Source: Pantoea anthophila
Lineage (GTDB): Bacteria > Pseudomonadota > Gammaproteobacteria > Enterobacterales > Enterobacteriaceae
Assembly: GCF_006494375.1 (NCBI RefSeq)
Contig: NZ_VHIZ01000051.1
Coordinates: forward strand, 1 to 64,000
Direction: 5' to 3'
DNA length: 64,000 nucleotides
The notes under the pieces were generated by a model. It was not told the DNA's origin, did no database searches, and worked only from the letters and a program-made list of their open reading frames with translations. Numbering within the stretch: position 1 is the stretch's first letter; the number at the start of each line of letters is the position of its first letter. Positions 1 to 11,419 of this stretch are shown here, one piece after another. The translations under genes and the position numbers were made by a program.

Positions 1-1957
1 TTTTGATTTACATCAGTTTTTTTTGCAGCGCCATTTTTCGATAGCAGATAATTAACCACTTCACTTCTAACTAAAAGATACTCACTTGTGTCTTTCTTTT
101 CTCCTGAAGTTAGATCAAGATACTTTTCCTGCCATTTCTTCCACAAACACTGGATGTTCTCTTGCTCGTCTTTTATAAGACTGGAAATTTTATACATCAG
201 CGTTATATTTTTAAGCGCCCGGATGCCAGCGAAATGAGCCTGACTGTGCTTTGCCGTAAATAACTTTATTATCATACCGCCGGTTTTATATAGTAAATCA
301 CTTTGCGATTTTGACTTTGATAAATGATTCAGCATTTCTTTGCGAAAGCTGCACTGCAGCCTGCGATGTGTCAAACGATTGTCAGGTGTACGAAGCGTAC
401 TGAATACGGCATAGAGAATGCCAAGACCACAAATCAACGCCAGGCCGGTTGTAACTGTGGCATCGGCCGAAAATGCCATGCTGTTTCCGGGCTGTGTAAT
501 AATAGAAAAGGGTAAACAGAATCCGATCCCATAAGGTGCCGTTGGCGGCCAGGATACGGCCATCAGGCCAATATATAGTGGTGCGCCCATGACTAATAGC
601 AGTATCTCAAAGGATCCGCTTCCGGCAGATAAAAGGGAAAGCGCTACGACTGCAGAAACGGGTATTGAAATGAACGCGCCAATAGCAAGTTTGCTTACTA
701 CCGCCTCCGGTACGGGAGAATGGGCAAAAGCGATTGAAAAGAATGGAGGCAATACCATCATCATGACCACAGCAGGTGGCGAGCCAGAGCCTATCCATAA
801 CCAGCTACAGGCTGCAAAAACCAGCATTGTACGCAGGGCCATGAGTCCGGAAACAAGAGCATCCTGGTAAGGTGGGATACGACGTGCTTTAAGTCTTATA
901 ATGCGCTGATGCTTTATTGAGTCAGCCATGTCGAGCACCCGAACCGTACGTGACACTATATTACACAGCATTTTGAAAACCATTACTTCTGCAGGATGCG
1001 ATGCCGTTTTGCTCAGCTTGTAATGCACCAGCGTCTTTCTTAACCTGTTCAATTCAACAGTACGCTCTCTGTAGCTCTGTACCTTTCCGAGCGTACCGTA
1101 AATCTGTCGGACCTCATCGACACAGGCAAGCAGTTGACCGCTGATTTCTGGTCTGACTGAATTTATCTCATACCCCAGCGCTTGTACCGTTGAACCGATT
1201 AGCATGCTTTCGTTACTGATAAAGTAACAGGCGCAGGCCCTTCCCGCCCCCTGTGGGCCGTCAAACGAAGAAGCTCGCGCATCATGATTTAACTGGGATA
1301 TTGCGGCAAGCATCGCGCCGGCGCTTTTATTATGCTGATTGTTCGATGGGTCGCCTGACAGTTCAGAATGAACTGTAGCGAGCAGTCCTTTTACAACCTT
1401 TTCAGCATGTACATGCAACAGGTCTCTTAGCCTTAGCGGTAGAAAAAGAACGCTGATAAATGCCGCGCAGAACCTCCGACCATCGCCTCACTCAGACGGG
1501 CCTTTGCAACGTTAAAGATTTGTAGTGAGCTGACAGTCGAGGCGTCGGACATCACCAGAAGCACTATTAGCACTGCAGTTACGGCAGTGAGACCATAAAA
1601 ATAGTGGTAATTAACGTGCTGAACTCTTGCAGATAAGAACGAAGATATGCCAAGCCATGTGGTAAGCAGAGCCACGGCAATTTCAGGATATTCGCTGAAG
1701 TTGCCCAGTATGAGTACAGCTAACACGGCGCCGAACAGAGATCCGGCGACCAGATACAGCCCTTTCTCTATAACAAGACCGCCTTCAGGTCTAGCCTGGA
1801 GGAGCATTGAGGCAACTACCGCCCAAAAAGGCCGATCGAGTTCGAGATGCATGGCAATAAAAAGTGCTAAAGACATGGATATTACGCCTTTGAGCGCAAA
1901 TATAACCGTGCGCTTGTTTGGCATTAGAAAATGACTCAGAACAGGATTCACCGTCAT
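1..1957 (-). pseudogene. aaeB: AaeB-like FUSC-family aromatic acid efflux pump, frameshifted, runs off left edge
   Basis: Inner-membrane efflux subunit of the fusaric acid resistance/AaeB family, which exports hydroxylated aromatic acids together with an AaeA-type fusion protein. The first 170 or so codons read from ATG 1957 through several hydrophobic helices (for example LALFIAMHLELDRPFWAVV) and stop at 1433. Translating the next frame by hand gives continuous FUSC-like sequence from about 1475 down to position 1 (LPLRLRDLLHVHAEKVVKG, then PPAVVMMMVLPPFFSIAFA), with no stop in the stretch I translated (about 301-1480). A net one-base loss around 1455-1480, in the stretch encoding VGG/CAAFISVLF, explains the break. 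The start overlaps the stop of the aaeA-like gene by four bases (ATGA), as expected in an aaeXAB operon. The normal length of about 650 residues fits a gene ending just beyond the left edge. A sequencing error is possible. Confidence 0.8.
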
Positions 1958-2829
1958 TTGCTTCTCTCGTTGTCAATGATTTCAACTGAAACGGTCATAC
2001 CCGCGCTCAAAATAATACCCTTAGGTACATGATTCAGTCTGATATCTACTGGAATACGCTGCGCCAGCCTTACCCAGTTGAATGACTGCTGTGTATCGGG
2101 AAGCAGTTGATTGTCAGCTTTATTATTATTGTTAGCGATCCCGCGGGCGATACTCGTTACCGTACCGGTCAGCGGTACGCCACCGCGCATAAGGTGAATT
2201 AGCGCTGAATTACCGGCTTTTACACCGGGCAGTTTTGTTTCTTCAAAATAACCTGTGACATACATTGAATTCGCGCGAATTAAGGAAAGCACTGATTTAC
2301 CCTGACTGACATAATTTCCTTCCCTCAGGTCGAGATTCATCACGACACCATCAGCCGGCGCCCTGATAACAGTTCTGTGAAGGTCAATCAGCGCTTTTTC
2401 ATAGTTACTATTCGCCAGATCGTAATCCGCTTTTGCCAAACGGGTATTAGTACTGTAAGTGCTCAGATCTTCTTTACTGATAACTGAGCTTTTTATCAGA
2501 TTTTGTCTGCGTGCCAGTTGCTCTTTTGCGTGCTCCCATGCGTAATAAGTTTTATCCAACTTAGCGTGAGACTCATTTACAGCGTTCTTAAAACGGACAT
2601 CATCAATAGTGAAAAGCGTTTGCCCTTTTTTAACTTCTTCATTATCACGAAAGTTAACATGTGTTATCCAGCCGGATACATCTGGTGCTACGGTAATGAC
2701 TTCTGCTCTGATGCGACCATCACGCGTCCATGGCTCATAAAGATAATGTTTCCACAACCATATACCGCAGCATACTGCAGCTAAGACAAAGCAGGCCGTT
2801 ATAATCATGCGTGTTGCAGAACTGAACAT
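1954..2829 (-). CDS. aaeA: AaeA-like HlyD-family membrane fusion protein
   Basis: Periplasmic adaptor of 291 residues that pairs with the AaeB-type pump. One N-terminal membrane anchor (about residues 7-26) precedes YEPWTRDGRIRAEVITVAPDVSG, the typical start of the barrel-sandwich domain in AaeA/EmrA-like proteins. A coiled-coil hairpin (about 80-150) and IRAPADGVVMNLDLREGNYV complete the lipoyl-type domain, and the beta-barrel follows. ATG 2829 has an AGGAGC ribosome site eight bases upstream. The gene lies 6 bp downstream of the aaeX-like gene and overlaps the aaeB-like gene, so the three are one operon. The likely role is export of phenolic acids, consistent with the hydroxyarylic acid decarboxylase operon at 10.8-13.1 kb. 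The exact substrate is inferred. Confidence 0.87.
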   Translation of the reverse strand: MFSSATRMIITACFVLAAVCCGIWLWKHYLYEPWTRDGRIRAEVITVAPDVSGWITHVNFRDNEEVKKGQTLFTIDDVRFKNAVNESHAKLDKTYYAWEHAKEQLARRQNLIKSSVISKEDLSTYSTNTRLAKADYDLANSNYEKALIDLHRTVIRAPADGVVMNLDLREGNYVSQGKSVLSLIRANSMYVTGYFEETKLPGVKAGNSALIHLMRGGVPLTGTVTSIARGIANNNNKADNQLLPDTQQSFNWVRLAQRIPVDIRLNHVPKGIILSAGMTVSVEIIDNERSK

Positions 2830-2835
2830 ACTGTC

Positions 2836-3036
2836 TTAGCTCCTAATAAAAAAAGCCGATGCGGCCATGTAGATTAAAAAGATAGATAAATCAAACCACG
2901 ACCCTGCCCACACCTTTTGTCGCAAATGAATGACTGAAAGCAGCTTTATGGTAGCGATTGTTCCGGTTAAAGCCATAACCGCAAAAAGCGTGACAGGACT
3001 GAAGTAAAAACCGGCAAAGCTGTACTCATGGAACAT
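2836..3036 (-). CDS. aaeX: AaeX-like DUF1656 small membrane protein
   Basis: A 66-residue protein with two predicted membrane helices (AVMALTGTIATIKLLSV and FDLSIFLIYMAASAFFI), matching the size and layout of AaeX/DUF1656 proteins that open aaeXAB operons. I chose ATG 3036 (MFHEYSFAG) rather than the in-frame TTG 15 bases upstream, because GGAG sits seven bases before it and the length then matches the family (67 residues in E. coli). The biochemical role of AaeX is not established. It is transcribed leftward with aaeA and aaeB and divergently from the IclR-type regulator at 3310. Confidence 0.75.
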   Translation of the reverse strand: MFHEYSFAGFYFSPVTLFAVMALTGTIATIKLLSVIHLRQKVWAGSWFDLSIFLIYMAASAFFIRS

Positions 3037-3108
3037 TTTAATCTCCGTCAAAATGACTTATTCCGCTCCCCTAGAGGCAAAAACCCCTGTGAATCAGTGG
3101 GTCAAGAA

Positions 3109-3184
3109 ATGTATCACCGCTATGCGATACATGATTAAAAACTGGAGCCTTTAATTAACCATAATGCGGTACATCAAACCGCAT
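3109..3184. promoter_or_regulatory. Two inverted repeats in the aaeX-iclR divergent promoter region
   Basis: Two short perfect inverted repeats lie between the divergent genes. One is ATGTATC-N10-GATACAT (3109-3132), the other ATGCGGT-N7-ACCGCAT (3164-3184). Position between an efflux operon and an IclR regulator makes them candidate operators for that regulator or for a divergent promoter pair. The two differ in arm sequence, so they may bind different proteins. Confidence 0.4.
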
Positions 3185-3309
3185 AACGGGTCATTAAAGA
3201 ATGTTAATGCCGTATTGATAGTTTTTCAATGCTAAAAAACTCTGATGATTGCACTGCCTGGTGATTAGTTGTACCGTTAAGCAGTCAACTTATTGAGCGG
3301 AGATAAATT

Positions 3310-4068
3310 GTGACGGACAAAAAAGGAAATGATAAAAGCAGTGGTGTGCAGGTCATCACGCGTGCTGCAAATATTCTCAATATTCTTGGCGCAGAATCTG
3401 ACGGGCTGAGTCTGGGTAAAATCGCCACCGCTGCAAATCTTCCCCGCTCAACGGTGCAGCGACTGGTGGGAGCGCTGGAATCTGTAGATTTATTGCAAAA
3501 CGGTGAGGCGGGATTAACCTTGGGCCCGGCATTTCTTCGCCTGGTATCAAGCGTTCATACGGATGTCGTGACGGCTATGCGTCCGGGTCTCGAGGCGCTT
3601 GCAGAGCTGACGGGAGAAACGGTTGCGTTGACTCGTCCATCGGGAAAAAATCTGACAGTGCTGCACTGTGCTGTTGCTGCAGGAGAGCTTCAGGTTACAC
3701 CCCGACTAGGTTTCGCCCGCCCACTTTACAGTACCTCTGCCGGACGAGCTTTGCTTGCATTACAAAGTGACGAAGAGGTTCGCCGTCTTTTTTCCGATGA
3801 GTTTCGCCCGCCACACGATTTTTCAATACAAACCATTTCAGGGCTCATTGAGGTGCTGAATACGATTAGGCAGGATGGCATTTCTTACGATCATGGTGAG
3901 ATGATTGAAGGTGTTAAAACTATGGCCATTGGCATGAATACCCGTATAGGACATCTTTCAGTATCGATGCTTTTACCTTTTGGACGCTTTGAAAAAAAAC
4001 ATGAGTTTTGCAGAGAAAGTCTAAATGAATTCCGAAAAAAAATCACCCGTGAAATTGGGGTATGGTAA
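3310..4068 (+). CDS. IclR-family transcriptional regulator
   Basis: A 252-residue regulator with the usual two-domain layout. The N-terminal winged helix-turn-helix covers about residues 14-75 (ITRAANILNILGAESDGLSLGKIATAANLPRSTVQRLV), and the C-terminal effector-binding domain follows (ALTRPSGKNLTVLHCAVAA, then FARPLYSTSAGRALLA). The start is GTG 3310 with GAGCGGAG about nine bases upstream; no better ATG exists. It is divergent from the aaeXAB-like operon and probably controls it, sensing an aromatic acid as many IclR proteins such as PcaR/PobR-type regulators do. The ligand is inferred from context only. Confidence 0.88.
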   Translation: MTDKKGNDKSSGVQVITRAANILNILGAESDGLSLGKIATAANLPRSTVQRLVGALESVDLLQNGEAGLTLGPAFLRLVSSVHTDVVTAMRPGLEALAELTGETVALTRPSGKNLTVLHCAVAAGELQVTPRLGFARPLYSTSAGRALLALQSDEEVRRLFSDEFRPPHDFSIQTISGLIEVLNTIRQDGISYDHGEMIEGVKTMAIGMNTRIGHLSVSMLLPFGRFEKKHEFCRESLNEFRKKITREIGVW

Positions 4069-4875
4069 AACCGATGAGCAGATATAATTATTAATCGACC
4101 ACAGCGCAATAATTATCATAACAACATCAGATGATATGTACTGGTGATAGTCAGGGAATACCAGAGATCGAAGTCTACAATTTCTGTATTCAACAGCAAG
4201 TCTTACATCAACCCTCCGCTTTTATACATGGGGGCTGACTAACTCATCATATCTCTTGAGGTTAAAAATGCAGAGTTGATTCCGTTGAATTCTTATCTGC
4301 TCGGCATCATTTAGTGAGTTTACGACCACACTCTGCTGCAGTGTGAAGCTGCGCGCCTTCTCGAACTCAACTTCCGGCAGGTTTGCCTACATGGAATTAG
4401 TATAAGACTGGCTTTCGGGACGCTTTCAGAACGGCATAACATTCTAATTTCCGTTTAGGGAGCAAGAAAACTGATGATAATTTCCAGCCTCTAAATTCCT
4501 CTTCGACATCGCACTCCCGGAAGGAAAACATACATACGAAAAGATATTAAAAATTCAGCACGCTAAGCAATAAATTACAAACCATATTATATCTAACCAG
4601 CCTAAATAAACACAACATAAATTTTAAATTCTTATGCGTAATAAAATAAAAATCACCCATAGAGAAAGCAAATAGGCGAAGAACGATGTCAGGTCAGCTA
4701 ATGCTTTTTATACCCAAATGTAAACAGCAAAGTTTATTTGTGAGTTAAAAAATAAAGCCTGCTTTAAAAAATATAAATCCATAATCTCATTACAGGCCCA
4801 TAAATATGAAGAACGCGACGCAAGGTAACTATCAACAAACTAGCCTCAAATAAATTATTAAAATAATATGTATTT
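4069..4875. other. AT-rich intergenic stretch without a recognisable gene
   Basis: About 800 bp between the convergent IclR and porin genes. No open frame in it resembles a protein I recognise. A perfect AT-rich inverted repeat (ATAATTATT at 4084-4092 and AATAATTAT at 4108-4116) sits just after the IclR stop and might act in transcript ending, but it has no T-run. The 4560-4870 part is very AT-rich and looks like untranslated or decayed sequence. Confidence 0.5.
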
Positions 4876-7002
<2,127 letters not shown>

Positions 7003-7005
7003 AAA

Positions 7006-7024
7006 GGCGCTAACTCACAGCGCC
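7006..7024 (-). terminator. Rho-independent terminator of the rhaT-like gene
   Basis: A perfect 6-bp stem (GGCGCT/AGCGCC) with a 7-base loop. Read on the minus strand it is followed by seven T residues (6999-7005 complement). It lies about 75 bp after the rhaT stop codon. Confidence 0.85.
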
Positions 7025-7097
7025 ATTTGTAAGCAATCCCAATCCGGATCGATATTATCCATAATAACAGAATAACTGTTTTCTGAACATATCAGCG

Positions 7098-8132
7098 TCA
7101 GGCGGCCATACCGAGTCCAACGATATTCGCAGCAATAATAATTACTAGACAGCCCAGTGACAGCACGCTTATGGGACGTCTTCCCACTGATTTCCACTCT
7201 TTCATCATAAGCCCTACCAGACCGCCACACAGTACATACAGGCTCATATGCAGCATCCAGCTCACAAAGTCATACTGATGAGGTATGCGGGCGTGCCCCC
7301 ATGCATAGAAAAAGAATTGCAGATACCACATGGTGCCTCCCAGCAGGGCAAAAGCAATATTTGCTATAAGCAGGGGGCTTGCAATAGCAAAGTCTTTACG
7401 TATGGACAGCTCAGATTTAAATGCCAGACGGATAAAACAGTAGGCAAGATTAACAAGCGCTCCCCCACCCATGATCACTACGTAGCTGGGAAGCCCGACA
7501 TACAGAGGATCAATACCTAAAGCCGCTGCGGCTTCATGCATAGGTTTTGCCGCATCCATGGCAAAAGACATGCCGGCTGAAAAGATGCCACAAATAACGG
7601 CCAGCAGAAGCCCTTTCTTTAGGTTGAACTCTTCAGCATTAATCCCAAGCGCGCGCTCTTTCAGCAAGCCGGCGCGCGTGACGATCCCAACGCCTATTAA
7701 CGCAACAAATACACCAAGAAGTGTCATGCGACCACCGGACGAGCTAAAAAGCTCAACGAAACGCCCCTGTAACAGCGGCGTCATTAAGGTTCCCACAACA
7801 AGCGTTATACCAATGGCGATGCCAATACCCATTGACATACCCAGATAACGCATGGTCAAGCCATAGTTGATGTTGCCTATCCCCCACATTGCCCCAAATA
7901 AAAATACCGGTATTAACTGTGATAAATCAAAACTTTTGTAATAAACCCAAAAGTCAGGCAGGAGAATTGCGCTTACTGTCTAGGGTAGTATTATCCAGGA
8001 CATCACACCGCCGACAGACCACATCGTTTCCCACGACCATTTCTTAACCTGTTTAAGTGGAGCATAAAAACATGCGGCACTGGCGGCACCCACGAGATGC
8101 CATAAAATGCCTGCAACGATAGCGCTGTTCAT
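7098..8132 (-). pseudogene. rhaT: RhaT L-rhamnose/proton symporter, interrupted by one amber codon
   Basis: Read from ATG 8132 to the stop at 7098, the frame is exactly 344 codons, the normal length of RhaT. Apart from one codon the protein is colinear with RhaT throughout: [40 protein letters not shown], then [13 protein letters not shown] and, near the end, [19 protein letters not shown]. The TGG that encodes Trp in the conserved ILPW motif is TAG here (7980-7982), about residue 51. The downstream part reads cleanly from ATG 7889. One point mutation therefore separates this from an intact 10-helix sugar transporter. Consequences could be loss of function, internal restart, suppression or a sequencing error. 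The start has a weak AGAAGGG-type site. Confidence 0.9.
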
Positions 8133-8648
8133 TTTTTTCCCTTCTGAGATGAATACTTAACTTAAAAACGGACACTTTTTTTGCTTCAGGAAAGTCTAAG
8201 GTGCGCAGCTTTTTAGCAACCTTTGAATGAATGCCGGAGTGACTAACAGGCTGGCAAAATCATTGGGGAATCGTATACAGGGATCACAAATATCTATCAG
8301 AGATGAAAAACCGGAAAAAAGTAGCGAGTTGAATAGGATTACTAAGTAAAAGGATACTGGAAAGGGCTTTGACGCCACTGCTTCTGCTTCTGCTTCTGCT
8401 TGGATAGAAATTTAGACTAAATATCATCAACCCCCCTGGTTTCGTCTGCCTCTTTAGTACGCCTTAATAGCTCTGTATGGTCGTAACTGATAAGGGTTGC
8501 TTCAATTTTCTTCTCCGTATAATCAACCTTAGCGCCATCTTTGCCATACATGGCTCTGCATTGGCACTGAGAATAAGGCAAACGCCGAACGAATGCTTCA
8601 CCCTGTATTTACAGAGTGTTAACGAAAACGAACATGGAGTTCCTGTAA
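8133..8648. other. Intergenic region with hexanucleotide repeat between rhaT and aldA
   Basis: About 515 bp between the divergent rhaT and aldA genes. It contains four head-to-tail copies of a TTCTGC-type hexamer (about 8379-8402). A short minus-strand frame (8196-8378) is not recognisable. No regulator gene is seen. The region is the likely place for the aldA promoter. Confidence 0.45.
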
Positions 8649-10082
8649 ATGGTAATGCAGCATCAAAACTATATTAACGGCCGTTTTGTAGATCACTCCG
8701 GTGATCGATGGATTGATGTCATTAACCCATCGACTGAGGTTTTACTTTCACAGGTACCTCAGGGAACCAGAGAAGATGCAAGGCAGGCGATTGAGGCTGC
8801 AGAAACAGCTCAGGATGGCTGGGAAGCGTTGCCTGCAGTAGAACGAGGAAGATGGCTGAGAAAAATTGCTGCTGCAATTCGTCAGCGCGAACCTGAAATC
8901 ACTGCCACTATCGTTTCTGAAGGCGGAAAAACTCAGGCGCTGGCTAAAACTGAAGTCCTTTTTACAGCAGACTATCTGGAATACACGGCCGAATGGGCGC
9001 GTCGTTACGAAGGCGAAATAATAAACAGTGACCGCTCAAATGAAAATATTTTTGTCTTTAAAAAAGCTATCGGCGTTACTACAGGTATTCTCCCCTGGAA
9101 TTTCCCGTTTTTCCTTATTGCACGGAAGGCCGCTCCGGCATTGATAACTGGTAATACTATCGTCATCAAGCCCAGTGAAGTTACCCCTAATAATGCCGCT
9201 GCTTTCGCACAGATTATCCATGACGTCGGCCTACCCGAAGGCGTTATAAATTTTGTGTACGGTTTTGGTGCTGAGGTCGGACAGGAACTGGCTGCGAATC
9301 CTAAAGTCGGTCTTGTCAGCCTCACCGGTAGCCTGAATGCGGGCATTGCAACCATGCAGGCTGCAGCCAAAAATGTTACTAAAGTTTCACTGGAGCTGGG
9401 AGGAAAAGCTCCCGTTATTGTAATGGATGACGCTGAGCTGGAACTGACGGTGAAAGCTATTGTCAGTTCACGCGTCATTAATACAGGACAAGTATGCAAC
9501 TGTGCTGAGCGTGTGTATGTACACGAGAAAATTTATAACCGATTTATGTCTGCACTGATTGAAGAAATGGGCCGCGTTACTACAGGTAACCCTGCAGAAA
9601 AACCAAACGTGGATATGGGACCGCTGGTTAATGCCGCAGCGCTTAACAGCGTTGAAAACAAGGTGGCTAAAGCCGTTTCGCAGGGCGCAAGAGTTGTTCT
9701 GGGAGGACGGCGTGCCGGTAAACAGGGCTTTTTCTTTGAACCTACAATCCTGGTGGATGTCCGTCAGGATATGGACATTATGCGCGAAGAGATCTTCGGG
9801 CCTGTGCTGCCGGTTATGACGTTCACCAGTCTGGATGAAGCGATAAAACTGGCCAATGAATGTGAATTCGGTCTTACGTCATCGATTTATACGCAAAATC
9901 TGAACACAGCAATGATAGCATTGCGTAAGCTCAAATTTGGCGAAACCTATATTAATCGTGAACATTTTGAGGCGATGCAGGGTTTCCATGCTGGCTGGCG
10001 TAAATCTGGTATCGGAGGTGCCGACGGGCGTCACGGGCTGGAAGAATACTTGCAGACGCACGTGGCGTATCTGCAGTTCTGA
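8649..10082 (+). CDS. aldA: AldA-type lactaldehyde/glycolaldehyde dehydrogenase
   Basis: NAD-dependent aldehyde dehydrogenase of 477 residues that oxidises L-lactaldehyde, the C3 product of rhamnose and fucose breakdown, to L-lactate. It is colinear with E. coli AldA: NYINGRF at the start, ILPWNFPFFLIARKAAPAL, the catalytic glutamate in LELGGKAP, the catalytic cysteine in NTGQVCNCAERVYV (about residue 283), and FGETYINREHFEAMQGFHAG near the end. GGAG lies about ten bases before ATG 8649; ATG 8655 (MQHQNYING) is an alternative start. Pairing with rhaT and the GH106 rhamnosidase supports a rhamnose theme. No rhaBAD or fucOAK genes are in the window, so the pathway would need chromosomal enzymes. 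Confidence 0.92.
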   Translation: MVMQHQNYINGRFVDHSGDRWIDVINPSTEVLLSQVPQGTREDARQAIEAAETAQDGWEALPAVERGRWLRKIAAAIRQREPEITATIVSEGGKTQALAKTEVLFTADYLEYTAEWARRYEGEIINSDRSNENIFVFKKAIGVTTGILPWNFPFFLIARKAAPALITGNTIVIKPSEVTPNNAAAFAQIIHDVGLPEGVINFVYGFGAEVGQELAANPKVGLVSLTGSLNAGIATMQAAAKNVTKVSLELGGKAPVIVMDDAELELTVKAIVSSRVINTGQVCNCAERVYVHEKIYNRFMSALIEEMGRVTTGNPAEKPNVDMGPLVNAAALNSVENKVAKAVSQGARVVLGGRRAGKQGFFFEPTILVDVRQDMDIMREEIFGPVLPVMTFTSLDEAIKLANECEFGLTSSIYTQNLNTAMIALRKLKFGETYINREHFEAMQGFHAGWRKSGIGGADGRHGLEEYLQTHVAYLQF

Positions 10083-10243
10083 TAACGTTTGAAAGAGGTA
10101 ACAAGCTACCTAATTGAATTACTCGGAACTTTCTGAGGATGCTCAGGATGGCATCCTCAATTTATACCCGTTTCTTATATCCTCCAATCTTATATCCTCC
10201 AATAAGTTTTCACAGGACCTGACGTCCTGCAAGGATGCTGACG

Positions 10244-10657
10244 TTACTCAGGCAGCATCTTTTTAAGCAGTTCTATCAGTTGCTGCTGTTGAGGGTTGCT
10301 CAGATGTTTCATAAAGTAAGCATCAACGGACTCCGCAGCTTTACGAGCCGATTCAAGGGATATAACTCCTGCCGGGGTAAGATAAATGTGCCGCCGGCGT
10401 TTGTCTGTAATCCCTGTCGTCCGGTTAAGTAGCCCTTTTTTCTCCATCCTGACCAGTAATTCAGCAAGCGTGGCTTTGGTCATTAAAGCCTCCGACATCA
10501 ACTCAACTTGCTCTATGCCTGGCTTATCTGAAACAGCACAGAGCACAGAGTATTGCTGTTTAGTAATGCCATTCAGTTGCTTCTGCCACTGCGAAGTGTG
10601 TTCCTGCAATAACTGACGCATCAAGTGAAAAGGTACGTTTTCAAGATGGTTGCCCAT
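10244..10657 (-). CDS. MarR-family regulator of the hydroxyarylic acid decarboxylase operon
   Basis: A 137-residue winged-helix protein. The recognition helix lies in MSEALMTKATLAELLVRMEKKGLLNR (about 55-80), and the wing is in TTGITDKRRRHIYLTPAG. It is transcribed divergently from bsdB/C/D-type genes. Two palindromes of related sequence (10731-10746 and 10797-10812) lie in the 167-bp gap. By analogy with MarR-type control of phenolic acid genes, it probably represses the operon until a hydroxybenzoate binds. The ligand is inferred. Confidence 0.88.
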   Translation of the reverse strand: MGNHLENVPFHLMRQLLQEHTSQWQKQLNGITKQQYSVLCAVSDKPGIEQVELMSEALMTKATLAELLVRMEKKGLLNRTTGITDKRRRHIYLTPAGVISLESARKAAESVDAYFMKHLSNPQQQQLIELLKKMLPE

Positions 10658-10730
10658 AATTTCGGCCCGTTGATAAATATGGGCTGAAGCATACCTGATT
10701 TACCCGCAACTGAATAATTTGCGTCCAAAA

Positions 10731-10746
10731 AGTTCTTGTACGAACT
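10731..10746. promoter_or_regulatory. Palindromic candidate MarR operator 1
   Basis: AGTTC-N6-GAACT, a perfect inverted repeat between the marR-type gene and the decarboxylase operon. It shares a GTTC...GAAC design with the second site 66 bp downstream. Confidence 0.5.
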
Positions 10747-10796
10747 AATTTTCTCGCTTTACTTGCTCACTGCAGATAAAGCCACTACTTTAATAA

Positions 10797-10812
10797 TGTT
10801 CGCATACGAACA
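10797..10812. promoter_or_regulatory. Palindromic candidate MarR operator 2
   Basis: TGTTCG-CATA-CGAACA, a perfect inverted repeat ending just before the GTGGAGG ribosome site of the bsdB-like gene. Binding here would block transcription or early elongation. Confidence 0.55.
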
Positions 10813-10824
10813 AGTGGAGGTAGC

Positions 10825-11409
10825 TTGCGGCTTATTATTGGTTTTACCGGCGCTACGGGCGCGCCCATTGCGGTTGCGCTACTGAACGCGCTGAAGTTAT
10901 GTCCGGATATTGAAACACACCTGATCATTTCCCGGTGGGCTAAAACGACCATTGAAATGGAAACATCATTAACTTCCCGGGAGGTGGCTTCTCTGGCGGA
11001 TGTTGTTTACAGTCCGGCCGATCAGTCATCACCCATTTCTTCTGGCTCGTTTTTAACGGCAGGCATGATCATCATTCCCTGCAGTATGAAAACACTGGCT
11101 GGTATCAGATCCGGATATGCAGAGGGTCTGCTTGGTCGTGCGGCTGATGTTGTACTCAAAGAGGGCCGGAAACTGGTGCTTGTGCCCAGGGAAACCCCTT
11201 TTAACACCATTCACCTTGAAAATATGCTGGCGTTGTCGCGTATGGGTGTTGCACTGGTACCACCCATGCCTGCCTTTTATAACCTCCCGGAAACAATTGA
11301 CGACATCATCACTCACGTGGTTTGCCGCGTTCTCGATCAATTTGGTCTTCATCATCCGGATGCTAAGCGCTGGCAAGGTCTTACTAACGCATCTGAAACG
11401 TTTGAATAA
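10825..11409 (+). CDS. bsdB: UbiX/BsdB-type flavin prenyltransferase
   Basis: A 194-residue flavoprotein that makes prenylated FMN, the cofactor of UbiD-type decarboxylases. The N-terminal nucleotide-binding loop GFTGATGAP and the conserved IIPCSMKTLAGIRSGYAEGLLGRAADVVLKE identify the family. PRETPFNTIHLENMLALSRMG is the usual C-terminal signature. The start is TTG 10825 with GTGGAGG five bases upstream; no ATG fits. It is the first gene of a three-gene operon with bsdC and bsdD homologues, which distinguishes it from the chromosomal ubiquinone gene ubiX. Confidence 0.92.
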   Translation: MRLIIGFTGATGAPIAVALLNALKLCPDIETHLIISRWAKTTIEMETSLTSREVASLADVVYSPADQSSPISSGSFLTAGMIIIPCSMKTLAGIRSGYAEGLLGRAADVVLKEGRKLVLVPRETPFNTIHLENMLALSRMGVALVPPMPAFYNLPETIDDIITHVVCRVLDQFGLHHPDAKRWQGLTNASETFE

Positions 11410-11419
11410 GGAAATTAAT

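Noticed and set aside
8379-8402. TTCTGC hexamer repeat as a phase-variation tract
   Set aside because: It is only four units long and I cannot place it in a coding frame or between promoter boxes with confidence; noted as a repeat only.
11117-11419. In-frame upstream extension of the bsdC reading frame (start near 11117)
   Set aside because: It overlaps bsdB in another frame, looks unlike any decarboxylase N-terminus, and ATG 11420 gives the exact family start and length.
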